Assembly (NCBI GenBank): GCA_030248215.1
Contig: JASANG010000904.1
Span: 62,001 to 126,000 of the forward strand
Length of the DNA: 64,000 nucleotides
Direction: 5' to 3'
DNA from: Enoplolaimus lenunculus
Lineage: Eukaryota; Nematoda; Enoplea; Enoplida; Thoracostomopsidae
How positions within the stretch are numbered: position 1 is the first letter of the stretch; each line of letters begins with the position of its first letter. Positions 1-11,537 of this stretch are shown piece by piece. The notes below the pieces were generated by a model. The model had not been told where the DNA came from, searched no databases, and was given only the letters and a program-made list of their open reading frames with translations. A program made the translations under genes and the position numbers.

Positions 1-346
1 ATTATTTGTTTTCGATAAGTTAACTTATCAATAATTGATTGTAGTTTAGCTTTACAGAGACAAAAAGATTGACAATTTGTTCATGCGACGTTTTTGAGAA
101 TTGTTGCCAGCCAACAGACACCCTAAATCAATATTATCCATGTTAATACAAATTTTCCGTATAGTCACAAATTTCGCAGTTCCGATTCAGACTCCGGTAT
201 AATCCAGTTCCACTTTGCACCCTGCCGTAAACCTACTCACCAGCACGTACTACATAAGTTCTGATTGCCAGGTAAGATACAGAAATTACAACAAACAGCA
301 ATGCCTGAAATTAGAATGCAACGCAACATAACCGAATGCTACTTAC

Positions 347-2131
347 CGTTGGATTTTTAATCGTAACGTCTTGAACAAGTAATGATCTATGAGCTCTGTG
401 CACATATATTTGACTAGATATAGTGAAACACTGGCCTGTCTGCAAAACACCAAAATGAGTGCTAGAAATAGTGATCTAAAGTTTTGATTCAAAAACCTAA
501 CAGTGCAGTTTTAAGTTAAAATGGTCACTCAGGAACGATTGGATATTAAAAATTACGCAGCCAATTATTACACACTTATATTACACATTTTTTCAGAGAT
601 ACATAATATATATCCTGCAAATTCGAATACTAAAGACCGAGTCTGATATCGATTTTCTATTCAAGTCGGATAGCGATTGAACTTTGCGGTCAATGAAAAC
701 ATAAATAAAAATTCAAAATCGTTAATAATTTTATTCACTTACAAATGCATAACTGCGCAAATGCGTCACTGTTCCAGACGTATAATTCGTCACAAACGCA
801 TCTGATCCTTCTATACTGCTTGCTAACCGAAACCTGATCAATGGACTAAACGCTTTTAGTGCGTTACGTAACGACGGGCCGTCCATAAACCGGAACTGTT
901 TTGAGTGAGCCGCAGGTGCGATTGCGGCACCAATGGGATTAACTCCAAAATGACCGTTTCCTAAAAGTAGCGACGAAGCAAATAAAAAACAATCCCAAAA
1001 CAGGAAACAAATAAGGAAACAACGCAATGAAAATATGACAGAAAAAGTAACTACAACATGATTAATAAACCCACTAAGTGCAATCTCAAAATAAATATTT
1101 TAAGAACTAACACCCTTGAATACACAACGGGCGCATCCAACGCAAAATTTTAACCACTAACTGTAAATTTCAAATAAAATTACACAATATAACAGAAAAC
1201 TTGACAGAATATGTACGTACAAACAAACAGCATATTAAGTAAAAGCAATGCTGCGAAAAACCATTTTAAAGACAGTAAAAGATGTCAAAATCATCCGTAT
1301 TTCGGCTAATAAACTGTATTTAAAAGCGTTTATCCCAAGCATATGCATCGTAAACTACTTGAAAATAAGAAGATACAGACTAAGCGGGCGATTTGATGCA
1401 GAGTAATGAACCCCGTTAGACCTGCTCAAAAATATGAGGTACACAAACTTACCAACAAACGGAAGAAACTGTTTAGTTGAGCACTGTCCATTTAGACAAT
1501 CATAAATTGATATCTCGTAAGGATTTCGAATTGCAGTCGTATACGGCCTCAATGCAGCTTCTTTACAAAAAGCTGATCTGGCTGAAAATAAACATTTTAA
1601 AACTTAGCGCACAATATCAGGAAGACAAGCTCGTAAAGTTACTGTTATTAAACAGTGCAGTCTGTAAAAAAGGTCCACTCTACATACTTCACAATGATGA
1701 GACTTGGCGTTACTATTTACGTCTTAATATTGGGAGGCAGTTAACGCCATTATAGAGCGAAACAGAGCTAACCGCATTAGTGTACTACTTGAGCTTTGTC
1801 TGCGTAACTAATGTATATCCAAAGTAAAGATATATTCACACAGAAAAACGTTCATTAGTGCGCAACGGTTTTCTTATTGCGAAGTCATATGTAACTGGTA
1901 CTGTTCTGGACATTTAATATTGTCGATTTCTAACATGCGGAATAAATTATTAGTGTGGTTTATGAAGACATATTGCGCATCTAGCATTCAAACTTGCGAT
2001 TGCTAGTATGTATTTGTATACCTGATGCAAGCGTATTGCCAGAATAGCTGCCTGTTCTTGTGCTAATCCAAGGCGATATATAGTACAAAAGTACAAGGAC
2101 AACTAGCACCCCTCCAACAACTTTTCGATTT
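347..2131 (-). CDS. KIAA2013-like membrane protein, 5' half, runs off the left edge
   Basis: Four minus-strand exons join in phase with GT-AG borders: 2022-2131, 1453-1581, 743-960 and 347-439. A possible fifth, 241-304, is less certain. The first exon seen carries a basic stretch and then one hydrophobic segment (GGVLVVLVLLYYI), fitting a signal anchor. Next comes SAFCKEAALRPY, which aligns with SACLEAATRAW near the human KIAA2013 N-terminus. Then FLPFVGNGHFGV matches its ALVANGFLALDV region, FSPLIRFRLASSIEG matches FVPFVQLRPLSALAEAG, and GQCFTISSQIYVHRAHRS matches the DCVLLQEDFLAHRGRP segment. The family (DUF2152) is a poorly studied single-pass membrane protein. The start-codon exon was not found: the exon at 2131 opens with one base of a split codon, so coding sequence precedes it. 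The C-terminal half lies outside the window. Human alignments are from memory. Confidence 0.68.
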
Positions 2132-4316
2132 CTGAAAGCGACCAAAGTACAAATTAGATTCCAGAAGGCACGAAAGCAATAAATTCTGCTGACAACACAG
2201 AAACAACTAACAAAATTGAATATCTGCTTGCATTCAAAAATTATGACATGTAATGAAAACATTTGCCATTTTGTTACAAATATCACATATTTTTCCAGAG
2301 ATTTCAATCTATTAAATCGTGTACACTTACGCAAAGCAAAAATCAAGGCAACGTTTAGATCCACGGATCACATCCGGATAATTCATTCTTATTCTAATCA
2401 TTTGGCATTATAACATTATCCCATATCCTTTAACCAAAAATATTTAAGTAACCATTGACTCCTGAAATACGCCAAAAGCCACTACAAGATATTTACCTCA
2501 CCGAAAATTTACTTTGACGCACTATGAAGAGCGGCACAGTATTGTGCGACCCATGAATTCCTTTACTATTGCGAACAATATGTACAACTAAACTGGTGCA
2601 CCTGCGAAGCGAATTTATGTCTGTCACACGTTACCATTGGTTTGAATTGCACAAAAAAAGTCCGCATAATTTCACATGTCTATGGACACAAAACAGTATC
2701 GCAGAAAATATGTCCGGCCATCTACATTAGCTAGCTACTATGTCCGCACATCTACATTCGCTAGCTACTATGTCCACACACAGTTCGGATTTTCTGGTGA
2801 AATGTCTACGATTGTTTTCGGTCTAGATCTTTTCTTTCTGTTTCATTAGACCAAAATAAAATAAGAATTGGTAAAAATTCTAGGCCATGGAGGGAGTTGT
2901 TCCTGCGGCGTCAATATCGTAAGTCCAACGCTTCAAGGATTCGGCTATCAGCGCACGCTTCAATGTACATAGCACTAACAAGACTACGTATTTATGTTTG
3001 TACACAATGTAAGCTAACTCTGTAACTTGATATCAGTGGACTTCAGTTGTGTACTTGTGGCACAGTGGTAAGCTCATATGCTTAATACGCCAGATGTTGG
3101 AGTTCGAATCTCAGGGGGAGGATGTTTTTTTAGTTCGATACAAGCTAATTCGAAGTCATATCGTATGTTTTTTAAGTTTTCTGTCAGATAAACTAACCTA
3201 AACAAAAATTTAAGTTTTAAGATAACTGTCCAACAATTTCGGTGTCCGGACACAGTTACAGAGAAACTGTATGTTGTCCGTAGCTAACTAAAGATAGTTA
3301 AACGGACGAAAGTCATTGGCTAGCTAACCGTTAAACGACGTTCTCGGTGACTGTTAATTGACGTTCTCAGCCTTTCGCGCAACTCTTGGACATTTTTGGT
3401 GCAGGCCGAACGTACGGTACCGTGTGACCGACATTACGTGAACCTTTAAAATAAAAATGGAACGCATCCCATCTGAATCTCATGCGTAAAATTTTTGTCT
3501 GTGGGACTAGAAGAACAACAATGACACCATCCACGAGTCCTTCGTTTTAAGCCGTCAAGCTCAAACAAAGCCACAAATGCTCAATTTTGTTGAAAAAATT
3601 GCAAAGCTTTTTGTGCAAAACAAATGCAGTGCTGCACATATCGATAGACACGCTCAATCCATAATTTATGTCTTGAAAACAAGCAAGTTTAAATTTTACT
3701 ACCAACAATTTAACCAACGTTTTATAGGACTGTAATAGTAGATTAAACGTATTCCTAAGCCTAAACGAAAATTGGAGTGGTGTAATATTAATAGTAAATG
3801 TTCAGAACCTGAGCCAATATGAAGAATGTAGTAACAGCAGTACGAGCGTATTCCTTAGCCTAAGCCAAATCGTAAGAACGAGCTTTATACCTAATCGAAT
3901 AAGTCTAAATCTTAGGCTTACTCTATTTAATTGCACTTCCACAGAAAAACGTTCCGCCCCTGATATTCACATGGGTCGAAACCTGCCAAATCAAACATAA
4001 ACGTCTACAGTCAGAGGTCTGTCTCCGACAGAACATCGACATCGAGTTACGACAGAATTTTGGCACAGGGAGCCAATAAATTCAGTGGTAGAATTTTTTC
4101 GCAGGTGATAAAATTTTTTTGCATTTCCAAAACCGTCATGTACAAAGTTTGTAATATGCTTGTGATCATATTATTTCTTCTTGAGACCAAACAGCTACCA
4201 TCACGATGCCCGCTCACCAGCAATGAGTCACTTCCAATCTCACAATGTTTTACCTCTATTAGCTTAGCTTCGCATCCACCTCTATGCGAAAGAAGAACCG
4301 AGACTCATTCCAATTA
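2132..4316. other. Intergenic stretch without a convincing gene
   Basis: It should contain the missing first exon of the KIAA2013-like gene, which I could not place. It holds a short direct duplication around 2713-2785 (CATCTACATT...GCTAGCTACTATGTCC twice), a tRNA-like sequence at 3053-3120, and decayed CCTAAGCC-type repeats at 3735-3925. No other coding signal was seen. Confidence 0.5.
3053..3120 (+). repeat. tRNA-like sequence (A- and B-box)
   Basis: An A-box-like TGGCACAGTGGTAAGC lies 32 bases before a B-box-like GAGTTCGAATCTC. The acceptor stem does not pair well, so a tRNA-derived repeat or relic is more likely than a working tRNA. Related sequences recur through the window. Confidence 0.4.
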
Positions 4317-4967
4317 TCAGCTTTCATCATCATCTTCATCGTCACCATCGTCTGCAATAAACGACAACAATCGCCTGTCGCTGTTCACTTGTTGCCGCTC
4401 CAAGCTGCTGGATTTCTTGCTGCTGGTTGAGTCCACAGCCGATGACGGCAGCCGACGTTTGCTCAGCACTGAAGAATATACATTATCGTTTTGGCCATCT
4501 ACATCAATATGCTTGTGATTGTCATTGGATATCTTTCGCTTCAAAGATACTTGTTCCGATGTTCCAGGTGTTGATTTTGAAGTTGCCGTTGACACAAATG
4601 ATTCTTCCTCTTGCTGTTGACTTTCTTTACAGTTATCACCATTACAGTGACGGTTCAGAGCAGTCGGTTTACGAAATTTAATTTTCCCCGCATCAATCAT
4701 TGCTTGTTCTCGTTCGCGGCGTTGTTCATCCTGAATTTTAGCGACTTGTTCGGCGTCTATATCTCGCCCAGGTCTCAGTACGACAATCTGCGGCATTTCA
4801 CTTTGTTCTTCTGCATCGCTGTTGCAGTCATCTCTGCTGCTATCGCCGTCGGCAGCGAATTTGTCTGCAACTGTATACGGCTCCTGATAACCAACTTTCG
4901 CTTTAATTTCACGCAAAAACTTCGGAACTTCCGGCTCAGCGTAAGTAACAGCTGAAGCACGTGGCAT
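4317..4967 (-). CDS. KIAA1143-like protein (DUF4604 family)
   Basis: Single-exon gene of 216 aa, starting MPRASAVTYAEPEVPKFL. The N-terminus (VTYAEPEVPKFLREIKAKVGY) follows the human KIAA1143 start ([21 protein letters not shown]). Residues 58-64 give MPQIVVL, like the human QPQVVVL. A KIKFRKP motif near 96 matches IIYRKP, and the C-terminus LLSFIADDGDDEDDDES matches LLSFDNEDENE. The middle is a Lys/Ser-rich spacer of low complexity, so the protein is probably largely disordered. Length (about 150 aa in human) is increased by the spacer. The molecular function of the family is not established. The plus-strand reading frames across this interval are shadows. Confidence 0.8.
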   Translation of the reverse strand: MPRASAVTYAEPEVPKFLREIKAKVGYQEPYTVADKFAADGDSSRDDCNSDAEEQSEMPQIVVLRPGRDIDAEQVAKIQDEQRREREQAMIDAGKIKFRKPTALNRHCNGDNCKESQQQEEESFVSTATSKSTPGTSEQVSLKRKISNDNHKHIDVDGQNDNVYSSVLSKRRLPSSAVDSTSSKKSSSLERQQVNSDRRLLSFIADDGDDEDDDES

Positions 4968-5204
4968 TGGAACACTTTATGTACATAAAACTAATAAATT
5001 TAACGCTCCGTCATATTAAATTAAAATACAGCTCTATCACACTAAATTCTTTGCTACATAGATATATTAGATATTGAGAGATAGTAGACTAAGCTCACTA
5101 TTGAGGGTCATTCTATGCATATCAAGTTGAGCTTAAAAGTGCTACACAGGCAAGTTTCAGGCGGAGTACTACCATTATCGGCAGGACAAAAACGAAATGT
5201 TGAA

Positions 5205-5850
5205 ACCTGTCCAAATTGTCTACATTCAGAATGTCACAAATGATCTCGGTCACTCGTTGTCGACACGACATTGCACATTGATAATTGGTAAACAACTGGG
5301 TGTAAACTTATTGTAAAAATATCGGAAACTGATAGTGAACAAAATATCGAAAACGGATATTGAAGTATAAAAGTTTCATAGATGTTTTAGATTTGTGCCA
5401 ACAAAATTGAAACCTACTCAAGGTTTTCTACCTTGAGAGTCTCAAGAATGATTTCCTGTGACTCGCTGTCACACTGCAAAGTTTAAGCGTGAGTACTGTA
5501 CCAATAGCGGCAGGAAATAAACGAAACCTTGAAACCTATCCAAATTTTCTACCTTGAGAATCTCACTAATGATTTGCGGTGACTCGTTGTCGAACCGACA
5601 TTACACATTGATTGTTGGTAAACAACAGGGTGGAAACTTAGTAAGAATAACGGAAACTGATGACCAAAATAACGGAAACGGATATTGAGGTATAAAAGTT
5701 CCAAGATGTTTTATTTTTCTGTCAACAGAATTTGAAGCCTGCTCAAGGTTTTCTATGTTGAGAATCTCACAAACGATTTCCGGTGACTCGTTGTCGAGCC
5801 AACATTGCACATTGATTGTTGATAAACAACAGGATGTAAACTTATACTAA
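5205..5850. repeat. Short tandem array, about three units
   Basis: The block AAACCT(G/A)TCCAAATT.TCTAC, then a stretch ending near GACTCGTTGTCG, then ACATTGCACATTGAT.. TGGTAAACAAC, then CGGATATTGA.GTATAAAAG recurs at about 5212, 5409 (part), 5545 and 5730 (part). The higher-order spacing is about 330 bases. Copies differ by many substitutions, so it is not recent. Confidence 0.65.
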
Positions 5851-5869
5851 GAACAACTATTGCAGTATA

Positions 5870-6800
5870 TCAGTCATGAAAAACTGTGGGGTTTGAAGTA
5901 TACATGTGATATATAACTAATTCAAAGCATGAAAACAGTGAAATTGCCGGTATTTGTCAACGAAAACGGATATAGATTTTTACCGCAAACAGAAACGGAT
6001 ATTCGGTTCCCTCCTAGTAAACAAGCAAGGGTAAATACCAATAAATAGCGAAATTTTCGATACTTCTATAACGGAAACGGATATCGATTTTTACCGGAAA
6101 CAGAAACGGATATCCGGTTTTATTCTGGTAAACAAGCAAGCGTAAATAACAAACCAAACCAAACTATTTTAGGAAAATTTCTTAAACAAGCAAAATAATT
6201 CTCAAGAAATGGTGGTGCAATCCAATATCGTGTCGCATTATCGAAGAAACATTCAAACGATTGCACGACGAAACCTGATTGCATATAGGGGCATTCCGGT
6301 TTGCCCGGAAATTCCAATGAAGTAGCTTACTTATCTTGACACTGAGGCCGGAACGCAGCCAGATATAACAGGGTGTTACAGGATATCCGGTTCCGGTAAA
6401 AATCGGTGTTCTTTTAAGTTATAGAAACAATGAAAATTTTGTAGTTTTACGTTCAGTTATAAATCACGTATAACTCACAATTTTTGATTTATGCCGCAGT
6501 TGTTCGAAATGAAATGTACGAAATTCACCCAAAACCTTAAAAATTTCTAAGCATCCGCCGGGTCTCCATTTCTGATTAATCAGCGAATAAAATATGCGCC
6601 CCCCGATTGCAGGGTGTAACCAGACTGTATCCGGTAAAAAATCGGCGTTCACCAACGTTAGAAATAACGAAAATTATGTTTCTACGTTCAAAAAATCACT
6701 TTTGAAACATTTATATTTCAATATCCGTTTATTATTTTTACTATCCGTTTACACATTGGATATTAGATATCGAAAACGTAAAAATTGCTACCAACGGTGA
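5870..6800. repeat. CCGGTT/GGATAT-rich dispersed repeats
   Basis: Motifs such as AAACGGATAT and TATCCGGTTCCGG recur, and CAGGGTGT(T/A)AC termini appear at 6369 and 6605. These match the ends of the CAGGGTGCAACCGG element family found intact at 62021-62374. Probably two or more decayed copies. No gene seen from 4968 to 7484. Confidence 0.5.
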
Positions 6801-7484
6801 TTTTAGCGTCTCCATTAAAGTAACTAATCAACTCGTTTTCTTGAAACGCGAACACATTTAAACTCTTTACTAGAAAAACAGTTCACATAAGGATTGCGCA
6901 AATTACAATTCTTTAATGTAAAGGACCAAGCTGTAGCAGTAGTATAGGCATATTCCAAGCCTAAGCGTAAGGATACGCCTATGCTTATGCAAAAAATTAG
7001 TTCACTTGCGAAAAATTGCTAATAGTTTACTAAAGAAAAATGGATAATTTAAAACATAAATCGACTGCTCAAAACAAATGTACAGAATCATTACAACGTT
7101 GACTAACAAACTGGGCGGACGGTTGTTTTTATTTTTAATATCAATTGCCGTGATAATGATCATGCCACTAAATGAACCAGCATCAAGTGGCAAACCGCCG
7201 AAATAGTATTGCAATTACAATCACATGCAAAATGTTGCAGCTGCGTAGCACAAGAAAAACGGTTTGCCACATCGACTAAAACATCCAAACGGACAAAGAA
7301 AGAATGACAAATTTTTTTACAATATTTTCCGTCTCATCTACAAACCAGGAGGTCAGCTTTAGCGGTTTACGGCTCTTGAAAAACAAAATTTATGGCATTG
7401 AAGAGCAATCGCCTTAGAGTAGCACTATAACGGTCTTGTGCTGCGTTGTCGCCAACATACTAAACCCGCGTGAAAACCACGATT

Positions 7485-10400
7485 TTAATCAATATATTGA
7501 GCCAACCATCGAAATCCTTCACCGTATCCTTGCCGTTTCAAAACACTGCACATAAACACTTCAACAGGACGCGAATTCAGCTCGTGCCGCGATACTTGTC
7601 CCTGTCAATGTAGTATAAACAAAACACATACTAACAACATTCGTGCGATTTGTTTGCTATTAAAAATAGTTTTTCAGCAACATCTTACAATGTATGTGAT
7701 GAAATGCTACGCGTTGCTCGGCGCCAAGAAGTTTTGTAGGTTAGCTTAAAACAGTGGTCTAAAACGACACATGAAAGATGAAATACATCGAACAAAATAA
7801 ATATCTCGCAGCAACTAAGTAGTAAGTTGTCAACTAGTAACTTCGCTTGCAATAAAGACAAAAATACATAGTGATTTCTGTAAGTTTAGTAAAAATGACT
7901 GGCACAATAGCTTACCAAAATATTTTTGACAGCTTGTGATTACAAAAATAGCGCTGCAACCAGAAACGCGTGTATTCCGAAACGTTTTAGCACCTATAAC
8001 CTGTTCGTGATAGGACTTGAAGTTTTCGAACGAGCGAATGGCAAGGTTGAAAACAAATTCAGCACATTATTCGAACTTAATTTTGAGTTGCGCAATTACA
8101 GGGGTTCGTCAGTTTGAAAACCAATACCAAAAAAGTAAATTTAAACAGTGATAATTCTAAGTAATTTTTAAACGCACCTTGCCAGTTGTGACTCCGTAAA
8201 GGCCCAAAATTTGCTGAAGGTATTCTTCGCTGACTGCGGTTGGTTTGTCGATTTTATTGCCAAGCACCAAAACTGGACACATTGCGACTTGTTCGTCATT
8301 GAGCAGACTCTAAAATTTAACACTAACAATCTATAAATTAAAACTTTACCCTAAGTAACGTACATACGTGTAATGATGAGAAATATTTCAAAGATCACAG
8401 CAGGACACACCAAAATTCTAGGCACGCGTTATGCTATTGCAAAAATACAAATCATATATTAGTGGGTTATGCACCCGGATCTTTTGCATCATAAAAATAA
8501 ATATGATCAGCATTTTTAAAGAAAGGTAAGAATTTTTATCGTCATCTATATTACAGCAGCTCAGTGTGCAAAATAATGTGCAGTATGCAATATGAAGCGA
8601 CTGATACCATTCACAATCACAAAACAACGCAGGTCCTTACTAGAGATGTGCTGGAACTAAATTTTTGCCGATGCAGCTATTGATACTTATCTTGTTGCAA
8701 ATACGTATGCCAATGCCGTCACCGAAGCCGAATCTTATTTGAGTACATAATGCATAAAGAACAGATAGGATATATTACACCATAATAACTGCGAAAACTT
8801 TAATATCCTAGGGATTATAAAAGATACTAGTTTTATGAGAACGGTTCATTACAATTAATTTTTTACAACACAAACGCGAGATAGCAGTTTACTTGATCAG
8901 ACGCACGGATATATCGAACAAGTGAAATTGACAGCATTATTTACCGTACAATCTTTGAATTAAACCAAAGATACAAAACTTAAGTAAAATCTCAAATTGA
9001 TAACTCAAAATGAGACAAGTCATATCTCTGCATTCAGCTCGATATTAAAAACGATCGCTTGTAAAAAGCAGTTTTATGATATTAGAAACCACAACCGCAA
9101 ATATCCGGTATCCGGTAGGATTATACCGGATACCGCATATTCGGTCGCACCCTGGGTACAGTCACTATTGAGAATGTAGGCCGAGATGCTAAAGACCCGA
9201 AATGGTCTCTTGTGCAAACTCGGACCCGGAATTTTTCGAAGCGAATACCCGGACCCGAATAACTAGGCTAGTTTGTCATCCGTATTCAGATATATTCAAG
9301 TCTGCACTATTATTATTCTCGTGATGATTCGTTCGTAGGTAAACGTTGTTTGCAGGTAACCGGCATTTAGACAGGGCTTGCAATCTGTCTTATACATGTA
9401 AGTTTTCTATTGAGGCTCCCATCCCTGCATTTACAGTTGCAAAATGCATACCTCAAGTTCACTTTTCGCCTCCGGAAGTCTGTCCAGATCTGCTGCATCA
9501 ACGAGGAACACTATTGCATCAACCGCAGGGAAATAGTCTTTCCACACTCTTCGCGCTAATGCAACAATATAAAAAATCTGTTAGCACCAGTAAATCGCTA
9601 GTTTGTATAACCCAGCAAGCAAATATAGCCTTAACATGCAAAGACACTTCTGGATGAAAAAATGAAATTGGTACCATAAACCCTGAATAGCAAAGTGAAA
9701 GGTTTCATGTACCATTTCAACCAAAAATTGCCTTGCCGCCATCTAAATAAGTTGAACTGAACTACTGGCTACAGAAGCATTACTGTATGCAACTTACCTA
9801 GTTTTGGCATTGTGATACAAGCAGTTAACTCTGATCACAATTTACAACGGATTTACCTACAGAAACTAACTTTGAAAATGTAGCTAACTGATTCAATACA
9901 GCTGCTAAATAGAACTCGCAGCACATTGCCTACCTTGCGCGTGTCCACCTAAATCAAATGTTGTAAATCTCATTCCGCCTAATGAAAGCTCTTCGGATGC
10001 TAAAATACAAAAAAATTAAGCGTAATAAGTTTCAGTTTCAGCCAAAACCCAGTTTTTATTGTTATATTCATCGTCCACAAACGCCATAAAATTTGTCGAA
10101 AACAAATACATTTTTGTGATACAAGTGTTTCCGTTTCACTTCAGCGCAGCCAATGATTAGTGTACCAATATTTGAATTTCAACACATTCATACTAAGATG
10201 ACAGTTCACAAATCAATATAACATAAACCGTGCAATAGTTTTCATTTATTAATCATATGCCAAAAGGCCAAAACGGTATAAAAAAAGTCTAACCAATAAT
10301 TAACTGGTATTTTACTGTTTATGACACATAATAGTAGGTGTATAATATTATGCTTACTTGGATGAAGTGTCGGCACATGTTGCGCCATGCGATCGTCTTT

Positions 10401-11537
10401 GAGCATATGGAGTAAAGTTGTTTTGCCAGCATTGTCAAGACCAAGAAATACTAACTTCCCACTTTTCTTGTACAGGCCTAAAAGTAAAGAACGCATGAAA
10501 ATTAATTTTCACGAAATTGCGTTGATCCTTCAAATCTAAACTCCACCTTTTTGGAATCACTTAATCCAACTATCACCAAGATAATTTGGATTTTCTCGAA
10601 ACACCTCATATGTAATATTTCTGTCATACATAACGTATATATGGTAAAATACGTACATACTTTGTTACTAGTTCATAAAATGTCATTTGGAGCAGGGTGT
10701 AAACGGAATTCCGGTTTCAGCATTTATTTACTTTCACGTTCCAGAAAATTTTAACGGGAATTAAAAATTCCGATACTATTACATTTTGATCGTTTTTTAA
10801 ACTTATTAATCTCTAAAAACATTGGTCGAGACCGATCTACTATTCGAAGCAAATAGCAGTTTGGTCTAGGCCAAATAGCGGTTGTGAGATTTCGAAAAAC
10901 AACAGTAATGTAACACTAACGCTGATTGGTAAACGGTATTGCGTCTGTCCAAATAATCAAATCGGATTGGTCCATAAGTTCAAAGCAGTTTAGCCCAGGC
11001 TACACTGCTATTACATAAAATAGCAGATTGGCTCAGCCAATTAGTAATTGGCCGGAATAGCAGATTGGCCTACGACATACATATGGCATATAAAAACTGA
11101 CAGTCACCATTTGCCGGTTTCGGATGCGTTAATTTTGTCACATTCAGGTTCCGGTTCTAGTACGTAAATTGTAGTTCCGGTTTCACCCTGGCAACCGGAA
11201 TTCCGGTTCCAGCATATTTTCACCTTCTGGTTCCGGAGAATTTTTAAAGGAATTAAATATTCCGGTATTACATTTTTATCGGTGGAAATTAAGCGTTTTA
11301 CTAAAAAATTACGACAAAAATAAAATAGAGTTCATTCGTATTGGCTACGGTTATTTCCGTTTAAAATAGCAAAAAAAGAAAAAACTTATTATACGTATAT
11401 GAACAGTTTTCATTTTATTAAATAAATTGTGACAGAAAAGAAAAATCTCGGTGAGCATCGCAATATATACGTGTATAACACACCTCTTTCTTACCTAAAT
11501 AATTTAGTACGCCAGTAAACCAATCCCAAATAAACAT
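7485..11537 (-). CDS. SAR1: SAR1 small GTPase, copy A
   Basis: Six exons, 193 aa: 11495-11537, 10358-10477, 9934-9999, 9452-9555, 8178-8309 and 7485-7601, all with GT-AG borders and consistent phases. SAR1 is the COPII coat GTPase that starts vesicle budding at the ER. Seen in the sequence: the amphipathic N-terminus [15 protein letters not shown], which inserts in the ER membrane in known SAR1; P-loop GLDNAGKTT; the HVPTLHPTSEEL switch I region; DLGGHAQ switch II; NKID for guanine binding; and the C-terminus [14 protein letters not shown]. Length and motifs are those of a working enzyme. Introns run from 358 to 1,142 bases; intron 1 holds CCGGAATTCC repeats (10693-11190 and on). The nearest relative is copy B at 21232-24299, facing away from it. 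Confidence 0.93.
10693..11290. repeat. CAGGGTG...CACCCTG family repeats inside SAR1-A intron 1
   Basis: Begins CAGGGTGTAAACGGAATTCC at 10693. A CCGGTTTCACCCTG end lies at 11190, directly followed by another CCGGAATTCCGG-rich unit. Members of the family recur at about 180-225, 6369, 9090-9155, 19105, 33900-33980, 44456-44874 and 62021. No clear target duplication here. Confidence 0.5.

Noticed and set aside
4060-4955. Plus-strand frames over the KIAA1143-like gene
   Set aside because: The minus-strand frame has family motifs at both ends; the plus frames have none.
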